From: Candidatus Aminicenantota bacterium
GTDB taxonomy: Bacteria; Acidobacteriota; Aminicenantia; Aminicenantales; JAFGBC01
Length of the DNA stretch: 9,415 nucleotides
Assembly: GCA_016933355.1 (NCBI GenBank)
Contig: JAFGBC010000116.1
Span: 1 to 9,415 of the forward strand
Reading direction: 5' to 3'
The notes under the pieces were generated by a model. It saw only the letters and a list, made by a program, of their open reading frames with translations, did no database searches and was not told where the DNA came from. Below, in pieces: positions 1-5,703 of this stretch (positions are counted from its first letter, which is position 1; every line of letters starts with the position of its first letter). The position numbers and the translations under genes were made by a program.

Positions 1-65
1 CGGAAACTCTTGCGCGCGTTCCCGTTCAGGGCGCGAACGATTTTCCTGTCCAAGTCGTCGATCAT
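1..65 (-). CDS. Lrp/AsnC-family transcriptional regulator, N-terminal part (cut by window edge)
   Basis: Read on the minus strand from the ATG at 65, the peptide begins MIDDLDRKIVRALNGNARKSF and runs off the window after 21 residues. An 'LDxKIvrALxxNARkSf' start is typical of the first helix of the Lrp/AsnC helix-turn-helix domain (family knowledge). The start is supported by a GGAGG ribosome site (plus-strand CCTCC at 72-76) six bases upstream. The gene is divergent from glnA. Lrp/AsnC proteins bind DNA as dimers or octamers and often respond to amino acids, so control of the adjacent glutamine synthetase gene, or of itself, is a reasonable inference. The ligand-binding RAM domain lies outside the window and the effector cannot be guessed. 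Confidence 0.8.
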   Translation of the reverse strand, partial: MIDDLDRKIVRALNGNARKSF

Positions 66-92
66 TGCTCGCCTCCGATTCAATTGTAATTA

Positions 93-121
93 TTTATATC
101 ATATATACAATCATTTGTCAT
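93..121 (-). promoter_or_regulatory. Promoter of the Lrp/AsnC-type gene
   Basis: On the minus strand a -35 box ATGACA (plus 116-121) and a -10 box TATAAA (plus 93-98) are separated by exactly 17 bases, with 5/6 matches each to the sigma-70 consensus. It lies about 30 bases before the regulator's start codon. An imperfect TTGTA...TACAA symmetry (84-110) spans the -10 region. Confidence 0.5.
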
Positions 122-123
122 TT

Positions 124-140
124 AATAAATATTATTTATT
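124..140. promoter_or_regulatory. Perfect 17-bp palindrome between divergent promoters; candidate Lrp-type operator
   Basis: AATAAATA-T-TATTTATT is a perfect inverted repeat with 8-base arms around one central base. It sits between the -35 of the minus-strand promoter (116-121) and the -35 of the glnA promoter (139-144), overlapping the latter by two bases. Lrp/AsnC regulators favour AT-rich dyads of about this length. The position would let one bound dimer affect both promoters. The identity of the binding protein is inferred from gene context only. Confidence 0.5.
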
Positions 141-168
141 GACATAAATGGGAATTTGCTCCTATATA
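139..168 (+). promoter_or_regulatory. glnA promoter
   Basis: A perfect TTGACA (139-144) is followed after 18 bases by TATATA (163-168), a good sigma-70-type promoter. Transcription would start near 175, giving a leader of about 75 nt. No sigma-54 GG-N10-GC element was seen in front of this gene, so the classical NtrC-type control of enteric glnA is not apparent. Confidence 0.6.
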
Positions 169-185
169 TAGTGGCATAATGATTC

Positions 186-215
186 GACGCCCAAGAGGTT
201 CCCTTCCCGGGCGTC
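186..215 (+). other. Stem-loop in the glnA leader
   Basis: GACGCCC (186-192) pairs perfectly with GGGCGTC (209-215) around a 16-base loop. It would form close to the 5' end of the glnA transcript. It matches no riboswitch known to me, has no U-run after it, and may simply stabilise the mRNA. Confidence 0.35.
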
Positions 216-249
216 ATTCCCTCCCCCGATTCCAGCCAAGGAGGCTTCC

Positions 250-1653
250 ATGAATTCTGACACCCCTTCCCTGAAGGCCTTCGGCTACGCCGACAGCCGG
301 GAGGTCCTCGACGCCGTCCTCAATCCCGCCCATAGGATCTCGTTCGTCCGCATCCTCTTCCCCGACATCCTGGGACGTCCGATGGATTTCGCGTTTCCGG
401 TCGCGGAGCTCGAATCCGCCTTCCGGGACGGAAAGGGCTTCGACGGCTCCTCGGTCGAGGGCTTCGTCCGGATCGAGGAGAGCGACCTCGTCATCAAGCC
501 CGACCCGGCGACCTTCCGTGTCCTGCCCTGGACCTACCGCGGCTTCGCCGAGGACGCCGTCTGGCGCGAGGCGGTCATGTTCGGCGACATCCTGACGCCC
601 GAGGGCAAACCCTACGAGGGCGACAGCCGCCACGTCCTCAGGCTGGTCCTGGACAAGGCCCGCCGCGAGTTCGGCGTCGACGACGTCAAGTGCGGGCCCG
701 AGCTCGAGTTCTTCCTCTTCCCCGACGACCGGACGCCGCGGCCGATGGACGCCGGGGGCTATTTCTTCGCCGGCCGCCACGGCGAGGTCCGCAAGGAGAT
801 CCAGCTCCTTCTCCACCGGATGGGCATCGCCACCGAGTACGACCACCACGAGGTCGCCCACGGCCAGCACGAGATCGACCTCGCCTACCGGAGCGCGCTG
901 GAGATGGCCGACACGGCCATGATCTTCCGCTACATGGTCAAGAAGGTCGCCCGGATGCACGGCCTGTACGCCACGTTCATGCCCAAGCCCATCAACGGCC
1001 AGAACGGGAGCGGCATGCACGTCCACCAGTCGCTGTGGCGCGACGGGAAGAATCTCTTTTTCGACCCGGACGCGCCCTACCGGCTGTCCGAGACGGCCCG
1101 CGGCTACATGGCCGGCCTGATCGCCCACGCCCGGGACATCTCGGCCGTCTGCAGCCAATGGGTCAACTCCTACAAGCGGCTGATCGAGGGCTACGAGGCG
1201 CCCGTCTATATCGCCTGGGGCCAGCGGAACCGCTCCGCTTACATCCGCGTCCCCGAGTACCAACCGGGCAAGGAGCAGGCGACCCGGATCGAACTCCGCT
1301 CCCCCGACCCCGCCTGCAACGTCCACCTCGCCTTCGCGACGATGTTCGCGGCCGGCCTGGCCGGCATCCGGGTCGGCGAGCGCCTCCCGGACCCGGTCGA
1401 GGAGAACATCTACCGGATGAGCAACGCCCGCCAGCGGAAGTTCGAGATCCGGACCCTGCCCCGCAACCTAGAGGAGGCGGTCCGGATCATGGAGAAGAGC
1501 GATCTCGTCCGCGAGACGCTGGGCGAAGGCCTCTCCGGGCGCTTCCTGGCCAACAAGCGCCGCGAGCTCGAGGACTACGCCGCCAACGTGCCGGGCGAGC
1601 TCGACAAGCAGGTCAGCGACTACGAGGTCCGGACCTACCTGCCCGTGCTCTGA
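250..1653 (+). CDS. glnA: Glutamine synthetase, class I (alpha-like)
   Basis: This 467-residue cytoplasmic enzyme condenses glutamate and ammonia to glutamine using ATP. The beta-grasp domain carries the FDGSSVEGF signature (about residues 64-72), and the ATP-binding signature KPINGQNGSGMHVHQS starts at residue 246. Later come EGYEAPVYIAW and the NRSAYIRVP / RIELRSPDPA active-site segments. Arg74 in EGFVRIEES aligns with Arg62 of Bacillus subtilis GlnA, the residue linked to glutamine feedback inhibition. The usual adenylylation context NLYDLPPEE is replaced by NIYRMSNARQRK (Tyr388). Both features suggest a feedback-regulated alpha-type enzyme and not an adenylylated beta type. It is about 20 residues longer than typical alpha enzymes, with an extra N-terminal stretch, a small insertion after NRSAYIRVP and a longer C-terminus. 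AAGGAGG at 238-244 fixes the start. The gene appears to be transcribed alone, divergent from an Lrp-type regulator. Confidence 0.95.
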   Translation: MNSDTPSLKAFGYADSREVLDAVLNPAHRISFVRILFPDILGRPMDFAFPVAELESAFRDGKGFDGSSVEGFVRIEESDLVIKPDPATFRVLPWTYRGFAEDAVWREAVMFGDILTPEGKPYEGDSRHVLRLVLDKARREFGVDDVKCGPELEFFLFPDDRTPRPMDAGGYFFAGRHGEVRKEIQLLLHRMGIATEYDHHEVAHGQHEIDLAYRSALEMADTAMIFRYMVKKVARMHGLYATFMPKPINGQNGSGMHVHQSLWRDGKNLFFDPDAPYRLSETARGYMAGLIAHARDISAVCSQWVNSYKRLIEGYEAPVYIAWGQRNRSAYIRVPEYQPGKEQATRIELRSPDPACNVHLAFATMFAAGLAGIRVGERLPDPVEENIYRMSNARQRKFEIRTLPRNLEEAVRIMEKSDLVRETLGEGLSGRFLANKRRELEDYAANVPGELDKQVSDYEVRTYLPVL

Positions 1654-1667
1654 CCCGGTCGGGATGC

Positions 1668-1689
1668 GGCCCGTCCGCCTTGACGGGCC
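1668..1689 (+). terminator. GC-rich stem-loop after glnA, possible terminator
   Basis: GGCCCGTC (1668-1675) pairs perfectly with GACGGGCC (1682-1689) around a 6-base loop, 14 bases after the glnA stop. There is no clear U-run after it (TATCCCCTTGCCTT follows), so it is not a textbook intrinsic terminator. The 3' arm overlaps the -35 box of the next promoter. Confidence 0.4.
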
Positions 1690-1708
1690 TATCCCCTTGC
1701 CTTAAAAT
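1680..1708 (+). promoter_or_regulatory. Promoter of the hydrogenase-like sensor operon
   Basis: TTGACG (1680-1685) and TAAAAT (1703-1708) are spaced by 17 bases, 5/6 matches each. Transcription would begin near 1715. The short leader can form a second hairpin, GGGAAG (1725-1730) with CTTCCC (1740-1745), just before the weak ribosome site AAGGG (1749-1753) of the first gene. Confidence 0.5.
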
Positions 1709-1759
1709 GGAATCGAAGAGACGGGGGAAGGCGCGGATTCTTCCCTCCAAGGGTTATCC

Positions 1760-2104
1760 ATGCTGACTCTCAAAGAACTGCAGCGCCTGTTGAGCGGCGA
1801 GTTGCTGACGCCGGAGACGAACACGGATATGGATTGCTCGGAGATCTTCGCCTCGGATCTCATGAGCGATGTCCTGGCCTTCATGCATCCCGGGTCCATC
1901 CTGGTGACCGGACAGGTCAACACCCACGTCATCCGCACGGCCTGCCTGGCCGACGTTGCGGCCATCGTCTTCATCCAGGGGAAGCGGCCCGACGACGCGG
2001 TTATGGAGGAAGCCCGGCTCCACAGTCTGCCGATCATCTCGACCTCCTGCTCCATGTTCGAGGCCTGCTCGAGAATCTCCAGGTTCATCCCGGACGGCGG
2101 ATGA
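1760..2104 (+). CDS. DRTGG-domain protein (first copy)
   Basis: This small soluble protein of 114 residues has a start (MLTLKELQRLLSGELLT) and core (ASDLMSDVLAFMHPGSILVTG, then DVAAIVFIQGKRP and LPIISTSCSMFEA) that match stand-alone DRTGG-domain proteins. DRTGG domains accompany CBS domains and phosphotransacetylase-type proteins and are presumed regulatory. No ligand or activity is established for this type, to my knowledge. The gene opens the sensor operon and its stop overlaps the next start as ATGA. It is related to the second DRTGG gene at 3812 but divergent from it: the motif here is SDLMSDVLAF, there GDLLSDVIAH. The ribosome site AAGGG is weak. A role as a ligand-sensing or adaptor protein for the neighbouring ATPases and iron-sulfur protein is inference. 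Confidence 0.75.
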   Translation: MLTLKELQRLLSGELLTPETNTDMDCSEIFASDLMSDVLAFMHPGSILVTGQVNTHVIRTACLADVAAIVFIQGKRPDDAVMEEARLHSLPIISTSCSMFEACSRISRFIPDGG

Positions 2105-2547
2105 TGGGCGAAGAGAGCGCTTTCCGTCAGGAGTTCCCGGTCACGGGCGGCGACTTCGCGCGGGCCGGGAAGGTCTCCTGCGAGATCAAGAACCTAGCGA
2201 AGGAGCTCGGGCTGAGCGACCGGGTCGTCCGCCGCGTCGCTATCGCCTCCTATGAGGCCGAGATGAACATCATCATGTACGCCCGGGAGGGCCGGCTCAA
2301 CCTGTCGATCACGCCGGACCGGGTCCGGATCATCGTCGAGGATAGCGGGCCGGGCATCGAGGACATCGAGCTGGCGATGACCGAGGGCTACTCGACGGCG
2401 ACGCCGGAGATGAGGGAGCTCGGATTCGGGGCCGGCATGGGGCTCTCCAACATGAAAAAGAACGCCGATATCTTCGAGATCAGCACGGAGGTCGGCCGCG
2501 GCACGCGGCTGGAGATCACCTTCCTGACGAACGGGCAACGGGCATGA
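2101..2547 (+). CDS. RsbW/SpoIIAB-like GHKL ATPase (anti-sigma/serine kinase type)
   Basis: A 148-residue single-domain ATP-binding protein of the HATPase_c_2 type. Visible boxes are the N box with Glu52 and Asn56 (YEAEMNIIMYA), the G1 box DSGPGI at 81-86 and the G2 box GFGAGMGLSNMKK from 108. There is no phospho-accepting histidine domain. The family includes anti-sigma factor kinases and partner-switching kinases. In hydrogenase-linked operons such a gene regularly sits between a DRTGG gene and an iron-sulfur hydrogenase-like gene. The start at 2101 makes an ATGA overlap with the preceding gene, and ATG at 2104 in the same frame is an equal alternative. It overlaps the next gene by ATGA at 2544-2547. 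The substrate is unknown; phosphorylation of a partner in response to redox state is inferred. Confidence 0.8.
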   Translation: MMGEESAFRQEFPVTGGDFARAGKVSCEIKNLAKELGLSDRVVRRVAIASYEAEMNIIMYAREGRLNLSITPDRVRIIVEDSGPGIEDIELAMTEGYSTATPEMRELGFGAGMGLSNMKKNADIFEISTEVGRGTRLEITFLTNGQRA

Positions 2548-3815
2548 AGACGCCGCAGGGCCACGCCATCCATATCAGCCTCGAGAGGTGCAAGGGGTGC
2601 GTGCACTGTATGACCGCCTGCCCCACCCAGGCCATCCGGATCAAGGACGGAAAGGCCCGGATCGCCGGCGACCGGTGCATCGATTGCGGCGAGTGCATCC
2701 GATTCTGTCCGAATGACGCCATCGACTCGCGGACGACCTCCTTCAAGGACCTGAGCGCCTTCAAGTACAAGGTCGCCATCCCGGCCACCGTCCTTTACGG
2801 ACAATTCGACAACGCCACCCTGCCCAGCGAGATCTTGTTCGCCCTGCGACGGGTCGGGTTCGACTACGTCTACGAGTTGAGCACCATCTGCGAGCTCAAT
2901 ATGGCGGCGATCGAGAAGTACATCGACTCCCATCCCCGGCCACGCCCACTGATCGCCTCGGTCTGCCCGGTCGTCGTCCGCCTTATCCAGCGACGCTTCC
3001 CCTCCCTGTGCGAGAACATCATCCCGATCGAGCCGCCCCGCGAGATCGCGGCCAAGATCTTGCGGGCCAACCTGCCCCGCATCCTCAAGATCGCGCCCTC
3101 GGACATCGGCATCATCCATATCACGCCCTGTCCGGCGAAAATGGTTTCGATCAACTTCCCCGTCTCGATGGAGAAATCCTACTTGGACGGGGCCATCTCG
3201 ATCCGCGACATCTTCAACCCGATCTTCCAGGCCCTCCGCCAGACCAAGGAAGAGGCGATCATGAGCCGCCTTTTCCCGGAGACCATTTTCAGCGGGCTCG
3301 GCATGGGGACGGCCCTTTCAGGCGGAGAGACGCGGGGATTGAAGAACCACCGGACGGTCGCCGTGTCCGGCGTCCGGGACACGATGCGGGTCCTGGATCA
3401 AGTCGAGACGGGCCTCCTCAAGGACGTCGACCTGCTCGAGTGCATGGTCTGTCCCGACGGCTGCGTCGGCGGCCCCCTGGCCGTCGAAAACCGTTTCCTG
3501 GCCAAGAGCCGGATCCTCCGTCTCGTCAGCCTCCTTGGGGAGCGGACGGTCATGGACAGCTCCGACATCAGCGCGCTCTTCCATAAGGATTTCCTCTCGT
3601 TCCAGAACCCTATCAAGCCCATCCAAGCCTATCCCCTCGATGACGACCCCGGCCGGGCCATCCAGAAGGCCCGGCGCCGGACCCGCCTGATCAAGCAGCT
3701 TCCCGGCAAGGATTGCGGCGCCTGCGGCGCCCCCGACTGCAGGACGCTCGCCGACGACATCGTCCGGGACCTGGCGGCCGTTTCCAACTGCCCGTTCATG
3801 AAGGAGGCGAAATGA
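2544..3815 (+). CDS. [FeFe]-hydrogenase-like iron-sulfur protein, putative sensory (HydS-like, truncated)
   Basis: A 423-residue protein. It has two 4Fe-4S ferredoxin motifs (Cys16/19/22/26 and Cys45/48/51/55), a hydrogenase large-subunit domain, and a C-terminal Fe-S domain with Cys391/394/399/416. The three H-cluster motifs are recognisable but altered. They are ASVCP (138-142, for TSCCP), TPCPAKMVS (194-202, for MPCxxKxxE) and ECMVCPDGC (299-307). The four H-cluster cysteines (141, 196, 303, 307) and Lys199 are kept. The proton-channel Cys is Val140, the Met of MPC is Thr194 and the proton-channel Glu is Ser202. Hydrogenase catalysis is therefore doubtful and a sensory role more likely, as proposed for group C/D enzymes. 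HydS proteins usually carry a PAS domain after the Fe-S domain, and this one ends without it. The gene overlaps both neighbours by four bases, suggesting stoichiometric synthesis with the ATPase and the DRTGG protein. Confidence 0.8.
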   Translation: MKTPQGHAIHISLERCKGCVHCMTACPTQAIRIKDGKARIAGDRCIDCGECIRFCPNDAIDSRTTSFKDLSAFKYKVAIPATVLYGQFDNATLPSEILFALRRVGFDYVYELSTICELNMAAIEKYIDSHPRPRPLIASVCPVVVRLIQRRFPSLCENIIPIEPPREIAAKILRANLPRILKIAPSDIGIIHITPCPAKMVSINFPVSMEKSYLDGAISIRDIFNPIFQALRQTKEEAIMSRLFPETIFSGLGMGTALSGGETRGLKNHRTVAVSGVRDTMRVLDQVETGLLKDVDLLECMVCPDGCVGGPLAVENRFLAKSRILRLVSLLGERTVMDSSDISALFHKDFLSFQNPIKPIQAYPLDDDPGRAIQKARRRTRLIKQLPGKDCGACGAPDCRTLADDIVRDLAAVSNCPFMKEAK

Positions 3816-4153
3816 CACTGGCCGAGATCGTCAAGCGCCTGAACCTCAAGGTCTACGCGGGAGAAGGAGGGCTGGCCCGTCCGGTCAGCGGGGGCTACGC
3901 CGGCGACCTCCTGAGCGACGTCATCGCCCACAGCCGGAAGGACCAGCTCTGGATCACCCTCCAGATCCACCCCAACGTGATCGCCGTGGCCGCCCTCAAG
4001 GATCTGGCGGCGATCGTCTTCGTCAACGGGCGCGAGCCCGCGCCCGAAACGGCGGCCCAGGCCGAAAAGGAGCGCATCCCCCTGTGCGGGACGACGCTCA
4101 GCGCCTATGAGCTCGCCGGAAGGGCTTACGCCCTGGGTCTCCTAGAAAAATAA
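3812..4153 (+). CDS. DRTGG-domain protein (second copy)
   Basis: A 113-residue soluble protein, MTLAEIVKRLNLKVYAGE followed by VSGGYAGDLLSDVIAHSRKDQLWIT, then DLAAIVFVNGREP and a closing TTLSAYELAGRAYALG. It fits the stand-alone DRTGG family more closely than the copy at 1760, including the GGYxGDLLSDV segment. A strong AAGGAGG (3801-3807) lies inside the end of the preceding gene, and the start codon overlaps its stop (ATGA). Its own TAA shares one base with the next ATG. Biochemical function is not established; in related operons it accompanies PHP and GHKL ATPase genes next to hydrogenases. It may form a heteromer with the first copy, which is inference. Confidence 0.8.
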   Translation: MTLAEIVKRLNLKVYAGEGGLARPVSGGYAGDLLSDVIAHSRKDQLWITLQIHPNVIAVAALKDLAAIVFVNGREPAPETAAQAEKERIPLCGTTLSAYELAGRAYALGLLEK

Positions 4154-4899
4154 TGGCGCTCAGGCGCATCCGGGCCGACCTCCACATCCACTCCTGCCTG
4201 TCGCCTTGCGGCGACCTGTCCATCTATCCCCGCAGGATCGTCGAGCGCGCGTCGGCCGCGGGGATCGGCGTCGTGGGGGTCTGCGATCACAACACGGCCG
4301 GCAACGCAGCCGCCGTCATCAACGCGGCCCGGGGGTCGGGGCTGACCGTCCTCCCCGGCATGGAGATCGCCTCCGAGGAGGAAGTCCACGTCCTGGGGCT
4401 GTTCCCGTCTCTGGCCGCCCTCCGCCCCCTCGAGGAGGAGATCGCCCGGGACCTTCCCCGGTTGTCGGCGAAGGAGGCCGCCCGGCAGGACCAGGTCCTC
4501 GTCGGTGAAGACGACGAGGTCCTGGGCTTCCATCCTCTTCATCTCCTAGGGGCGACCCGGCGGACCCTGTCCGAGATCGTCGAGCTCATCCATCGGCGAG
4601 GCGGGCTGGCGATCGCCGCCCACATCGACCGGGAGGCTTTCAGCATCGTCTCCCAGCTCGGCTTCATCCCCCCCGGCCTGGCCATCGACGCCCTGGAGGT
4701 GTCGCCGCTGACGACGATCGCCCGGGCTCGCGAGACGATCCGGCCGCCGGCCCGCTTCCCGCTCGTCCGCTTCTCGGACGCCCACCGGCCCGAAGAGATC
4801 GGCCGGGCGACAACCGACTTCTTGCTGGCCGCGCCGACCTTCGAGGAGATCCGGATGGCCCTGAAAGCGGAGCGGGGACGGAGAGTCTGCCGGCCATGA
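4153..4899 (+). CDS. PHP-domain metal-dependent phosphoesterase
   Basis: A 248-residue protein of the PHP (polymerase and histidinol phosphatase) superfamily, cytoplasmic. The metal-binding motifs are complete: DLHIHSCLSPCGD with His11 and His13, CDHNT with Asp45 and His46, GMEI with Glu71, Val-His79, AHID with His157, and SDAH with Asp209 and His211. Stand-alone PHP proteins hydrolyse phosphomonoesters or phosphodiesters, often small nucleotides, with two or three metal ions. The substrate here is unknown. The region between Glu71 and His157 is rich in acidic residues and holds the segment FHPLHLLGATRRTLSEI, as in the family form with an inserted helical region. The gene starts on the last base of the previous stop and overlaps the following ATPase gene by ATGA. 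Its fixed place in a redox-sensor operon suggests a signalling nucleotide or phosphate-removal role, which is inference. Confidence 0.85.
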   Translation: MALRRIRADLHIHSCLSPCGDLSIYPRRIVERASAAGIGVVGVCDHNTAGNAAAVINAARGSGLTVLPGMEIASEEEVHVLGLFPSLAALRPLEEEIARDLPRLSAKEAARQDQVLVGEDDEVLGFHPLHLLGATRRTLSEIVELIHRRGGLAIAAHIDREAFSIVSQLGFIPPGLAIDALEVSPLTTIARARETIRPPARFPLVRFSDAHRPEEIGRATTDFLLAAPTFEEIRMALKAERGRRVCRP

Positions 4900-5441
4900 T
4901 GGAAGATCTCTCCCTCCATATCCTCGATATCGTCGAGAACGCCGTCGCCGCCGGCGCGACCCGCATCGCCGTCAGCGTGACCGAAGACGAGCGGCGCGAC
5001 CTCCTCCTCATCCGGGTGGCAGACAACGGCCCCGGGATGTCTAAGCGCGCTCTGCGCCGGGCCCTCGACCCCTTCTTCTCGACCAAGGGAAAGCGAACGG
5101 GCCTCGGCCTTCCGTTCCTCGCCCAGGCCGCCGAGCAGTGCGGGGGGCGCATGACGCTCCGCGCCGCGCCGGGGCGGGGCACCGCAGTGACGTCCCGGTT
5201 CCGCTACGGCCATATCGACCGGCCGCCCCTGACCAACATGAAGGGCACGCTGCTAACGATCATCCTCGGCCACCCCGAGATCGTCCTTGTCTACACCCAC
5301 CGCCGCGGCGAGCGGACCTTCCGGTTCCGAAGCCGGACTCCCCCCGGGCCGTCCGGCCCGGCCGTCGGGCTGGGCGCGTCCTCCATCGCCGCGGTTTCCG
5401 ACGCGCTGGAGGGGGGGCTCAGGCGCTTGGGACGGACCTAG
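4896..5441 (+). CDS. Histidine-kinase-like GHKL ATPase without phosphoacceptor domain
   Basis: 181 residues. The N box is at HILDIVENAVAAGA (Asn15), G1 at DNGPGM (Asp43), and the F/G2 region is DPFFSTKGKRTGLGLPF (58-74), which is the pattern of histidine-kinase catalytic domains. No dimerisation/histidine domain, sensor domain or membrane segment is present. After about residue 105 a further domain begins with HIDRPPLTNMKGTLLTIILGHPE, a feature I associate with the ATPase found beside NuoE-like genes of hydrogenase operons. The start is coupled to the PHP gene by ATGA (ATG at 4896, or 4899 in the same frame). It is the last gene of the sensor operon and is followed by a stem-loop and a new promoter. 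What it phosphorylates, if anything, is unknown. Confidence 0.8.
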   Translation: MMEDLSLHILDIVENAVAAGATRIAVSVTEDERRDLLLIRVADNGPGMSKRALRRALDPFFSTKGKRTGLGLPFLAQAAEQCGGRMTLRAAPGRGTAVTSRFRYGHIDRPPLTNMKGTLLTIILGHPEIVLVYTHRRGERTFRFRSRTPPGPSGPAVGLGASSIAAVSDALEGGLRRLGRT

Positions 5442-5478
5442 ATCGGGGCCGGCCTCGACGCGGCCGGGGAGTCCGATC
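5441..5478 (+). terminator. Long stem-loop directly after the sensor operon
   Basis: Two nested stems form from the last base of the stop codon onward. GATCGG (5441-5446) pairs with CCGATC (5473-5478), and GGCCG (5447-5451) pairs with CGGCC (5461-5465). A 7-base bulge separates the stems on the 3' side. No U-run follows, and the next promoter begins five bases later. It may end or stabilise the upstream transcript; the call is tentative. Confidence 0.35.
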
Positions 5479-5482
5479 AGAC

Positions 5483-5512
5483 TTGACAAACTCCAAAGCG
5501 TTCTGTTATAAA
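5483..5512 (+). promoter_or_regulatory. Extended -10 promoter of the diaphorase operon
   Basis: A perfect TTGACA (5483-5488) is followed after 18 bases by TATAAA (5507-5512), preceded by TGT to make the extended -10 form TGnTATAAA. It is one of the best consensus promoters in the window. Transcription would start near 5519, about 185 nt ahead of the first gene. The NuoE-like operon can therefore be expressed separately from the sensor genes upstream. Confidence 0.65.
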
Positions 5513-5519
5513 TCCAATC

Positions 5520-5703
5520 TTATTTATGCGCGACACTTTCGTGTTGTCAGCATTCCTCGACAGCTCGTGTCGAGCGGCGGACGTTTCTCGCAAAATCCGC
5601 TTCACCGGACACAACCCCCGGCTTTCCTCCCGCCCCGCATCGGGGCTCCGCCGCCGGGCGACCTCGTCCGCCGCCTCAATCCCCAAATCTTGGAGGACCC
5701 AAC
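5520..5703 (+). other. Structured 5' leader of the diaphorase operon
   Basis: The leader holds three short hairpins. They are CGACAC-TTTC-GTGTTG (5531-5546, one G-U pair), CTCGACA-GCTCG-TGTCGAG (5556-5574, perfect 7-bp stem) and GCCCCG-CAT-CGGGGC (5632-5646, perfect 6-bp stem). None is followed by a U-run. No known riboswitch or T-box pattern was recognised. An open frame beginning at 5526 crosses the leader but has no ribosome site. The function is unknown. Confidence 0.35.

Noticed and set aside
186..215. The glnA leader stem-loop as a glutamine riboswitch
   Set aside because: Only one simple stem is present, and the conserved core bases of the known glutamine riboswitch classes were not recognised.
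214..1326. A 370-codon minus-strand open frame opposite glnA
   Set aside because: It is a shadow of glnA codon bias. The composition is repetitive, no recognisable domain is present, and glnA is unambiguous on the other strand.
2544..3815. Calling this gene a catalytic [FeFe] hydrogenase
   Set aside because: The proton-transfer Cys and Glu and the Met of the MPC motif are replaced, and the neighbours are signalling genes, so a sensory or non-catalytic role fits better.
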